Shown piece by piece: positions 32,042 through 38,751 of a DNA stretch of 45,213 bases. Positions within the stretch are counted from its first letter, which is position 1; each line of letters begins with the position of its first letter. The stretch is from a virus, in the IMG/VR virus record IMGVR_UViG_3300029319_000026, positions 23,523 through 68,735 of that record; one strand, 5' to 3'. The position numbers and the translations under genes were made by a program. Below the pieces are notes generated by a model. That model had not been told where the DNA came from. It ran no database searches and saw nothing but the letters and a program-made list of their open reading frames with translations.

Positions 32042-32776
32042 ATGGCAGAAGGAATGACACAAGAGCAAGTTGCTTTTCAAGAAAGAGTAAACTCTGGAAC
32101 AGCATGGACTCGTAATGAAAGTTTTGAGAAGAATGGATATCTAGTAATTAAAGATCTTTGGGATCCTAAAGAACTTTATTCAGAAGTTCCAGAACAAAAA
32201 GGTCAATATAACTATTGGGATAAGAACCCAGAACATTTCAATCATGTTCCTGTAGAGAATCAAGTTGAAGGATCTACTTCACGTTATTGGCACCCACAAT
32301 ATCGTGAGATTCACTCTGGTATTCGTATGAAACTGGAGAAACATCTTGGTCGTAAGTTGTATAATACTTACTACTATGATCGGTTTTATAACCCAGGACA
32401 AGCACTGACAATACATGCTGATCGTGATGCATGTGAGATTTCAGTAACAGTTCATATCAGTACTAATCTTGAAGGAGATGCTGCTGATTGGCCTATCTGG
32501 ATTAAAACACCAGATACATATGCTGATAAAACTAAAATGGTTATCACTGAAACTGGAGAGAACCGATCTGTAGTTCTCCAAGCAGGTGATGGTATGGTTT
32601 ACAAAGGTTGTGAACGTCCACACTGGAGAGATCCAATGCCTACTCAATATGAGAAGAAAGGTTTGTTTGGAAGAAAGCAAGTTGAGAAAGAAGGATTGTA
32701 TTATCATCAAATCTTCTTCCATTATGTTTTACAGGATGGACAAAGAGCACAATGTGCATGGGATAGTGCAAAATAA
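32042..32776 (+). CDS. Second 2OG/Fe(II) oxygenase-like protein (244 aa)
   Basis: Residues about 27-45 (ESFEKNGYLVIKDLWDP) resemble the start of phytanoyl-CoA/2OG oxygenase-like folds. H125-x-D127 (TIHADRDACEISVTVHIS) is the first metal pair. The most likely distal ligand is H194 in GDGMVYKGCERPHWRDP, with R196 close by. A second His-rich strand (YYHQIFFHYVLQDG, 220-233) follows. It is clearly different from the neighbour at 31413 and is not a recent duplicate. GAGGT lies 6 nt before the ATG and the gap from the previous stop is 8 nt, so the two are co-translated. Substrate unknown; a protein- or small-molecule-hydroxylating role is inferred only from the fold. Confidence 0.8.
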   Translation: MAEGMTQEQVAFQERVNSGTAWTRNESFEKNGYLVIKDLWDPKELYSEVPEQKGQYNYWDKNPEHFNHVPVENQVEGSTSRYWHPQYREIHSGIRMKLEKHLGRKLYNTYYYDRFYNPGQALTIHADRDACEISVTVHISTNLEGDAADWPIWIKTPDTYADKTKMVITETGENRSVVLQAGDGMVYKGCERPHWRDPMPTQYEKKGLFGRKQVEKEGLYYHQIFFHYVLQDGQRAQCAWDSAK

Positions 32777-32781
32777 TTTAC

Positions 32782-32808
32782 AGACCACCAATATGGTGGT
32801 CTTTTTTT
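32782..32808 (+). terminator. Strong intrinsic terminator after the oxygenase pair
   Basis: A perfect 9-bp stem AGACCACCA/TGGTGGTCT with a 3-nt loop is followed by seven T. It closes the sigma-70-driven unit directly before a late promoter. Confidence 0.95.
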
Positions 32809-32810
32809 AT

Positions 32811-32818
32811 GATAAATA
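32811..32818 (+). promoter_or_regulatory. Late promoter GATAAATA for 32838-34419
   Basis: It lies 2 nt after the terminator T-run and 19 nt before the ATG, restarting the late fibre array. Confidence 0.78.
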
Positions 32819-32837
32819 ACTAAAAAATTACTATAAA

Positions 32838-33515
32838 ATGTCAAGAGTAAGAGCCGACCAATATACAAATAATGCTGGAACTGGTTCCCCTTTGTTTACT
32901 CATGGTGTTAGGGTAACTGGGGTTGCTACTGCCACTACTTTTGATGGAAATTTAACTGGTAATGTTACAGGTATTGCTGATACAGCAACTAATGCTGAAG
33001 GTTTAATTGGAGTTCCAAATGTAATTGTTGGTGTTGCAAGTGCATCGCAGTTTAAAGGACCAGATGGTAATACTGCATTCTTTTATGGTGATGGATCTGG
33101 ATTGATTAATGTTTCATCAAGTTCCATTACTGGAATTAATATTAAAAATGATGGCAATGTAATTGGTGTTGCTGCAACAATCAATTTTGGTGCAAACTTA
33201 GATGTAAGTCCTGCTAGTGCTGGTATTGTTACGGTCACAGAAGCACCATACACAACAACAGCAACTGCAACTGGTAAGACATTGATAAATAGAGAATATT
33301 GCACTGTTACTGCAGCAGGGCAAACTATTACATTACCAGCAACTCCTAATGAAGGAGATGAAGTTGGTATTCAAGTTGGTAATTTTACTGACACAGTAGT
33401 TGCACGTAATGGTTCAAACATTATGGCACTTGCAGAAGATTTTACTATGGATATTGCATACTTAGCAGTTCAGTTAGTTTACATAGACGCAACACAAGGA
33501 TGGAGGTTTGTCTGA
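32838..33515 (+). CDS. Fibre protein with anchor module (225 aa)
   Basis: MSRVRADQYTNNAGTGSPLF followed by VRVTGVATATTFDGNLTGN is a clear copy of the array's anchor module. 26 nt of its DNA (32922-32947) are identical to the 84-aa gene. The connector GDGSGLINVSSSS leads to a beta domain from about residue 95 (INIKNDGNVIGVAATINFG). The end domain is REYCTVTAAGQTITLPATPNEGDEVGIQVG...WRFV, a terminal domain that I recall from other phage fibres. It ends 1 nt before the ATG of a Gly-rich gene, whose SD lies inside this gene. Probably the fibre partner of that Gly-rich protein. Confidence 0.8.
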   Translation: MSRVRADQYTNNAGTGSPLFTHGVRVTGVATATTFDGNLTGNVTGIADTATNAEGLIGVPNVIVGVASASQFKGPDGNTAFFYGDGSGLINVSSSSITGINIKNDGNVIGVAATINFGANLDVSPASAGIVTVTEAPYTTTATATGKTLINREYCTVTAAGQTITLPATPNEGDEVGIQVGNFTDTVVARNGSNIMALAEDFTMDIAYLAVQLVYIDATQGWRFV

Positions 33516-33516
33516 T

Positions 33517-34419
33517 ATGAGCGCAGCAACTCAGTTTTTTGGTGGAGGTGGAGATCCAGCACCAGCAAATGGAACAGATATTCGCATTCATCTAGTTGGT
33601 ATGGGTGCTGGCGGTGGTGGCGGCCAGGGTGGTGGCGGTGGTGGCGCAGGCAGACTATTAGACATGACAAATGCTATTGTTTCTACCGGATCTACTATCA
33701 ATATAACTATTGGGAATGGTGGCACTTCACCAGGAGCTGATGGAGTTCCTGGGGGAAATACAACTATTACATATATAACTCCTGGTCCAACTAGATATGG
33801 TTATTTTCCTAATTCTTCTAGTGGAATGGTCTTAGAAGGAGGTGGTGGTGGATCAAATTCACTTAGTCAGAATTCCAACCATGGACGAGGATTTGATGGT
33901 GGATCTGGTGGGGGAGCAATGGGATGCCCACCATCATATACTGGTAATTTAAGAAACGATGGTGGTTTAACCACAAAAGCAACACAAGAGTCCATTGGAA
34001 ATCAAGGTGGAAAATATTTGTACAGCACAACATCTAGTGGACATCCTGGCGGTGGAATGGATTTTCCTAGCAGCAACGGTGGAGGTGGAGGTGGAGCAGG
34101 ATCTGCTTCAGTATTCAATAGTGGTGTTGGTGGAAGTGGTGTCTTTTATGATTTCACTGGTTCTAATATTGAATATGCTTCAGGTGGTGACTGGGTTAAT
34201 AATGTTGCTCCTGGTGATGAATATGGAAGAGGAGCAAATTCTGGGCCGACTCAGCAGGCACAGGCAAATCCAGGAGCAGTATTCATTAGATACCCAACAG
34301 TATATGCAGAAGCATCTGCAGTAAGTGGACATGATACTGGTATTAGTACATCAGTTACTCCAGGATACCATACTTATGTATGGCATGATTCGAACACACC
34401 TGGTTCCATCACATTCTAA
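33517..34419 (+). CDS. Gly-rich adhesin candidate (300 aa)
   Basis: Start ATG at 33517 (MSAATQFFGGGGD) is favoured because GGAGG at 33502-33506 sits 10 nt upstream; the TTG at 33508 would be too close to it. The opening strand IRIHLVGMGAGGGGGQGG, a central series of GGG(S/G) runs and SNGGGGGGAGSAS make a single Gly-rich domain. It is closed by PGAVFIRYP, the same closing strand type as in the 290-aa and 705-aa proteins. The last 40 residues (GHDTGISTSVTPGYHTYVWHDSNTPGSITF) form a short beta extension. Likely a fibre-tip adhesin by analogy with Gly-rich gp38-type adhesins. Confidence 0.8.
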   Translation: MSAATQFFGGGGDPAPANGTDIRIHLVGMGAGGGGGQGGGGGGAGRLLDMTNAIVSTGSTINITIGNGGTSPGADGVPGGNTTITYITPGPTRYGYFPNSSSGMVLEGGGGGSNSLSQNSNHGRGFDGGSGGGAMGCPPSYTGNLRNDGGLTTKATQESIGNQGGKYLYSTTSSGHPGGGMDFPSSNGGGGGGAGSASVFNSGVGGSGVFYDFTGSNIEYASGGDWVNNVAPGDEYGRGANSGPTQQAQANPGAVFIRYPTVYAEASAVSGHDTGISTSVTPGYHTYVWHDSNTPGSITF

Positions 34420-34425
34420 TAAATA
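34418..34425 (+). promoter_or_regulatory. Late promoter AATAAATA overlapping a stop codon
   Basis: It overlaps the TAA (34417-34419) of the Gly-rich gene and ends 16 nt before the next ATG. Confidence 0.75.
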
Positions 34426-34441
34426 ACTAAAAAGTCATAAG

Positions 34442-34813
34442 ATGTCAAAAGTAAGATCTGATAATATATCCAACAGGGCAGACGATGGAGCACCAAAGTT
34501 AACTTATGGTGTTGAAGTTCCTGTTGGATACGGTATTACTGGTGCGGGTGGTATTAACATAACTGGTGTAGTTACTGCTTCTTCTGCTAATTTCACTGGT
34601 AATGTTTCTATTGGTGGCACTCTGACATATGAAGATGTAACCAATATTGATTCTGTTGGTATTGTTACTGCAAGAGATGGTATTAGAGTTGGTGCAGGAG
34701 AGAGTATTGGTCCTATAAGTGGAACAATTACTTATTATGGTGATGGTTCAAACCTAACTAATCTTCCTGCAAGTGGTGACTCAAATGACATCACTGCATG
34801 TCTGTTCCTCTGA
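34442..34813 (+). CDS. Short anchor protein (123 aa)
   Basis: MSKVRSDNISNRADDGAPKLTYG is the anchor start. It is followed by ITGVVTASSANFTGNVSIGG and TLTYEDVTNIDSVGIVTARDGIRVG, the latter shared almost word for word with the fibre genes at 29205 and 40854. GDGSNLTNLPASGDSND ends in the short hydrophobic tail ITACLFL. As with the 84-aa gene at 17736, the next gene is a 133-aa beta-rich protein and then a large adhesin-type gene. It is probably a connector whose C-terminal tail contacts the small protein (inference). Confidence 0.8.
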   Translation: MSKVRSDNISNRADDGAPKLTYGVEVPVGYGITGAGGINITGVVTASSANFTGNVSIGGTLTYEDVTNIDSVGIVTARDGIRVGAGESIGPISGTITYYGDGSNLTNLPASGDSNDITACLFL

Positions 34814-34819
34814 TAAATA
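34812..34819 (+). promoter_or_regulatory. Late promoter GATAAATA overlapping a TGA stop
   Basis: It overlaps the TGA (34811-34813) of the 123-aa gene and ends 15 nt before the ATG at 34835. AGGAAAAAAG follows as a possible weak SD. Confidence 0.72.
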
Positions 34820-34834
34820 AAGGAAAAAAGTAAA

Positions 34835-35236
34835 ATGGCGCTCAAAAAGACTCAGTTATTAGATATTGTATCAGTCAGTGGTATTGCTACGGTTGGTATT
34901 CTGACTGTTGGGGTGACTCCTACTGCAAGTGGTGTTGGTGTTGCGTCTACCTCTTATATCAAAAACATCATTATGCACAACACTGGATTGGGAACTGCAA
35001 GGGTTTCACTCTACATTAACCCAGATACCACTCCAGTCTTAGGTTATGGAGTCACTGCAAATAGATTCCTTAGACTTGATCTTGCACCAAACGAAACAAC
35101 ATTCTTTGAATCAACATATCCACTTGTAATGACTCACCATGATAGTCTTACAGTAGAAGTCACACCACCAGATTCAGGTGGAACAGGTATTGGTTCTGCA
35201 GTTAATTTCCTTGTTAATGGCGACACGGATGTTTGA
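34835..35236 (+). CDS. Small beta-rich virion protein, paralog of the 18011 product (133 aa)
   Basis: The sequence MALKKTQLLDIVSVSGIATVGILTVGVTPTASG aligns with the equally long product at 18011 over its full length. Shared features are IMHNTG, the Leu-rich strand before NETTFFESTYPLV, and SGGTGIGSAVNF. Divergence is spread evenly, so the duplication is not recent, unlike some DNA blocks elsewhere in the array. It ends 2 nt before the ATG of the 702-aa DUF7483-like gene and probably shares its transcript. No catalytic motif is seen. Structural joint, or adaptor to the adhesin, is the inferred role. Confidence 0.8.
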   Translation: MALKKTQLLDIVSVSGIATVGILTVGVTPTASGVGVASTSYIKNIIMHNTGLGTARVSLYINPDTTPVLGYGVTANRFLRLDLAPNETTFFESTYPLVMTHHDSLTVEVTPPDSGGTGIGSAVNFLVNGDTDV

Positions 35237-35238
35237 TT

Positions 35239-37347
35239 ATGCCACCAGTAAAGTCTTTAGGAAACAGTCGCGCTCAGTATAACTATAAGTTTGGATTAAC
35301 TGGTTTTGAGGCAGCACTGCCACCACCAGGACCAGTTTATAGTGATGATGTATTCAGTACTTATTTGTATGAGGGCACGGGTAGTGCTCAAAAAATCACG
35401 AATGGGATTAATCTGAGTGGTGAAGGTGGTCTAGTGTGGTTGAAGGGTAGAGAATCTCTAAGCGCACCTTACACAAACTTAGAGCTCCACTGTTTATTTG
35501 ATAATGTGCGAACAGGAGCAACTGGGGGATCTGCGGGTGGAGGAGGTCGTTTAAGAACAGACTCTGATCAAATACAGCAACCTGATACATATTTAGATTC
35601 GTATAACTCAGACGGGTTTACATTAACGAGTACATCTTCTGTTAATGAAGCAAGTATTGTTAATGAAAATGGAAAAGATTTTGTTTCTTGGTCATTCCGC
35701 AAACAACCAGGATTTTTTGATATCGTAACTTACGAAGGTGATGGAAATAATGGAAAAACAATTCCCCATTCGTTGGGCAGCACACCTGGGTTTGTGATGA
35801 TTAAAAGACTTGATGTTCAGGGTTCTAGGTGGATATGTTGGCATAGATCTACTGGTACTGCTCATCTTGTCCTTAGTGCTTCTGAATATGCAGGAGAATC
35901 ATACAACAATTATTTTACTGTAGACGCATCAAATATTACTATTAACAGTAGTAATGCTACTACAAACATTGATGGATCTAATTATATTGCCTACATCTTT
36001 GCACATGATGATCAAAGATTTGGAACAAATGAAGACGAAAGTATTATTAAGTGTGGGAGTTACAACGGGATCTCTTCTGGAGGTATTCAGGTAAATTTAG
36101 GATTTGAACCGCAATGGGTAATGATTAAAAGATCCTCCGGTACTGCCACATCCTGGACTAACTGGGTTATATTTGACAATATGCGTGGAGTACTTGTTGA
36201 TGGTGCTGAATCACCTCTGGCTGCAAATTTAGGCGCCGAAGAAAACAGCACTAATTTGTATGGATCGGACAATCTTATTGAATTTAACCCAACTGGTATC
36301 AAAATTGATCCAACTGGACAAGAGTTTACGAGTGTAAACACAAACGGTGAAACTTTTGTATACATAGCAATTCGTCGTCCACATAAACCAATCACTGATC
36401 CAACGAAGTTGTTTGCTGTGGGTGGAAATACTTCATCTGAACCTGAGTATGTTTCTAACTTTGTTGTTGATATGGCCTTCCATAGAAATCTTGGAACTAA
36501 TTTAACAGACGACACTGCTATCTTCTCTAGATTAACAGGATCAAAAGCATTAGTTACAAATTCAACTGCTTCTGAAACTACATCCACCATAGATCAATTT
36601 GACTTTATGGATGGTTGGGGTGATAATCAAGCAAATGATAGTAATTATAAGTCTTGGATGTTCCGTCGTGCTCCAGGTTTCTTTGATGTAGTTGCTTATG
36701 ATGGCGACAGTGATGCTGCAAGACAAATCCCTCACAATCTTGAGGTTAAACCTGAGATGATTATTATAAAAAATAGATCGTATACTTCTGGGTCAAACTG
36801 GACAGTTTGGCATAAAGACATTTACGATACAACAATGGTGTTAAATGGCAACGATGGATGGGTTAATGGTGGACCATCTTCTACTTACGGTGGCGGAGGT
36901 GTTGGATCTACCACTGGTACTGCCTTACTTTCATCAACCAGCACATACTTTAAACCTGCTAGTGGGTTTCTTGAAAATAGTACTGGTGAAACTTACATTA
37001 GCTACCATTTCGCCAGTCTTCCCGGTGTAAGTAAAATTGGAACCTATACAGGTACAGGTGGTGCTTTCAATGTTGATTGTGGATTTTCTAGTAGTGCTCG
37101 GTTTGTCTTGATTAAACGTGCTGACGAAATTGCCCCAGGAAATGCTGGTAATTGGCGTGTTTATGACACATCTCAGGGAATTGTTGATGGTGGCAATGAT
37201 CCGTATTTTGAATTAAATACACAAGATGCTCAAATTACTAACAACGACGGTATAGATTCTTACCAAAACGGTTTTGCCCTTACTGGTTCAGGTAATTTTG
37301 AGATAAATGCCGATGGAGGCACCTATATTTACCTTGCTATAGCATAA
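35239..37347 (+). CDS. DUF7483-type adhesin candidate with two repeat units (702 aa)
   Basis: ATG at 35239 (MPPVKSLGNSRAQYNY) is preferred to the in-frame TTG at 35233. The first 30 residues resemble the starts of the next two large genes (a SLGN/N-T-x-S start, then a DFY or Y-x-F and an aromatic/Gly stretch), a likely short attachment peptide. Two large repeats follow: GGLVWLKGR, FVSWSFRKQPGFFDIVTYEGDG, IPHSLGSTPGFVMIKR, WICWHRSTG; and later MFRRAPGFFDVVAYDGDS, IPHNLEVKPEMIIIKN, WTVWHKDI. The protein closes with the Ala-rich strand TYIYLAIA. I know this repeat from marine phage fibre proteins as DUF7483; its fold and ligand are not established. Confidence 0.8.
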   Translation: MPPVKSLGNSRAQYNYKFGLTGFEAALPPPGPVYSDDVFSTYLYEGTGSAQKITNGINLSGEGGLVWLKGRESLSAPYTNLELHCLFDNVRTGATGGSAGGGGRLRTDSDQIQQPDTYLDSYNSDGFTLTSTSSVNEASIVNENGKDFVSWSFRKQPGFFDIVTYEGDGNNGKTIPHSLGSTPGFVMIKRLDVQGSRWICWHRSTGTAHLVLSASEYAGESYNNYFTVDASNITINSSNATTNIDGSNYIAYIFAHDDQRFGTNEDESIIKCGSYNGISSGGIQVNLGFEPQWVMIKRSSGTATSWTNWVIFDNMRGVLVDGAESPLAANLGAEENSTNLYGSDNLIEFNPTGIKIDPTGQEFTSVNTNGETFVYIAIRRPHKPITDPTKLFAVGGNTSSEPEYVSNFVVDMAFHRNLGTNLTDDTAIFSRLTGSKALVTNSTASETTSTIDQFDFMDGWGDNQANDSNYKSWMFRRAPGFFDVVAYDGDSDAARQIPHNLEVKPEMIIIKNRSYTSGSNWTVWHKDIYDTTMVLNGNDGWVNGGPSSTYGGGGVGSTTGTALLSSTSTYFKPASGFLENSTGETYISYHFASLPGVSKIGTYTGTGGAFNVDCGFSSSARFVLIKRADEIAPGNAGNWRVYDTSQGIVDGGNDPYFELNTQDAQITNNDGIDSYQNGFALTGSGNFEINADGGTYIYLAIA

Positions 37348-37350
37348 ATA
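37343..37350 (+). promoter_or_regulatory. Late promoter CATAAATA containing the upstream stop codon
   Basis: The TAA (37345-37347) lies inside the octamer; the next ATG is 14 nt downstream, the shortest distance in the array. Confidence 0.75.
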
Positions 37351-37364
37351 TCTAAAAAAGTCAT

Positions 37365-38708
37365 ATGGCACCACTTCGTTCTTTAGGAAATACTGCATCA
37401 ATATTTGATGACTTTTATGGTAGAACAGGAAAAGATGCTGCAACTAACCCTTTTGTGCATAGTTATTGGTTTGCTACTTTAAGTGGCAACGGATCGGATG
37501 ATGACGAACCATATGGAATTGCTGTTGATAGTGAGAATAGTGTTTATGTAACTGGATTCTCCGAATCACATGGTTTTGGTGATAAGGATGCTCTAATTGC
37601 CAAATTTGATTCATTGGGAACTCTTCAATGGCAAACTACTTTAGGTGGATCTGCTGGTGATAGAGGACGTGGAATTGCTGTAGATAGCTCAGACAACATT
37701 TACATTACTGGAGAAAGCAGTACTAATGGTTTAATTGCCAAATATAGTTCATCTGGATCTCTTCTATGGCAACGTGTTTTAATTGGAGGAACTACTGCTG
37801 GATATTCAGTTGCTGTAGATAGTTCGGATAATGTTTATATATGTGGAAGAACTACTTCTGGTGCAGGAGCTCCACTTTTTATTGCCAAATATGATTCATC
37901 TGGAACTCTTCAAGGTCAACGTTTTTTAGGTGTTAATACTGCTACTAATGGATATGGTGTTGCTATAGATGGTTCAGACAACGTTTACGTATTTGGAGAT
38001 ACCGATGGAGATGGTGCTGGAGATTTAGATATGTTGATTGCTAAATATAATTCTTCTTTATCTATTCAATGGCAACGTACTTTAGGTGATTCTGTTAAAG
38101 AAGAAGGATATGGATGTGATGTAGATAGTTCAGGTAATGTCTATGTAACTGGTTTCACACAAACTGACAGTAATACGACTACTGCAATACTTGCCAAATA
38201 CAACACATCTGGAGATATCCAATGGCAACGTAGTCTTTCTACGACTAATAAATATGCTATTGGATATGCAATTGCTGTAGATGATACAGGTAATAACGTT
38301 TATGTGGGTGGAGTGACCAATAAACTTGACTCTGGGAATAGTTATGATGTGCTTATTGCCAAATATAATTCATCTGGAACTCTTCAATGGCAACGTACTT
38401 TTGGTACTAATTCTTCTGAGAGACTAGAAGGCATATTTGTAAAGGATAATGTTGTTTATGCATGTGCAAGAACTGGAATACCTGCAAAATATTTAATTAT
38501 CAAAATTCCTGCTGATGGATCTTTAACTGGCACATACGATGGCGGAAATTATGTTTATCAATCATCATCACTCACTAGTGCTACATCAGGACTCACTAAT
38601 GATGAATCAACATTGACTGATGGTGCAGGTGGTTTTACCTCTGATAGTAACACCAACTGCACCAATCAAGCATCAACCTTCTCTTCATCCTCCGATCCGA
38701 TAGAGTAA
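37365..38708 (+). CDS. Seven-bladed beta-propeller virion protein, SBBP-type repeats (447 aa)
   Basis: After an attachment-like start (MAPLRSLGNTASIFDDFYGRTG) come seven repeats of the form (Y/R)G(I/V)AVDSSDN(V/I)Y(V/I)TG ... LIAKYxSSGTLQWQRTLG, between about residues 48 and 400. The blades vary in loop length; the second is short and the seventh is degenerate (EGIFVKDNVVYACAR). This is the SBBP/NHL-like propeller repeat, common in bacterial surface proteins. The last 45 residues are Ser/Thr/Asn-rich and end SSDPIE. Seven blades would close one propeller with a binding face, so a receptor-binding role is plausible. It lies between two DUF7483-type paralogs and has its own late promoter. Confidence 0.85.
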   Translation: MAPLRSLGNTASIFDDFYGRTGKDAATNPFVHSYWFATLSGNGSDDDEPYGIAVDSENSVYVTGFSESHGFGDKDALIAKFDSLGTLQWQTTLGGSAGDRGRGIAVDSSDNIYITGESSTNGLIAKYSSSGSLLWQRVLIGGTTAGYSVAVDSSDNVYICGRTTSGAGAPLFIAKYDSSGTLQGQRFLGVNTATNGYGVAIDGSDNVYVFGDTDGDGAGDLDMLIAKYNSSLSIQWQRTLGDSVKEEGYGCDVDSSGNVYVTGFTQTDSNTTTAILAKYNTSGDIQWQRSLSTTNKYAIGYAIAVDDTGNNVYVGGVTNKLDSGNSYDVLIAKYNSSGTLQWQRTFGTNSSERLEGIFVKDNVVYACARTGIPAKYLIIKIPADGSLTGTYDGGNYVYQSSSLTSATSGLTNDESTLTDGAGGFTSDSNTNCTNQASTFSSSSDPIE

Positions 38709-38726
38709 AATAATTATACATCTAAC

Positions 38727-38734
38727 TATAAATA
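38727..38734 (+). promoter_or_regulatory. Late promoter TATAAATA (CTATAAATA context)
   Basis: A perfect consensus lies 18 nt after the previous stop and 17 nt before the ATG, with the leader TCTAAAAAGG. Confidence 0.8.
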
Positions 38735-38751
38735 TCTAAAAAGGTTATAAA

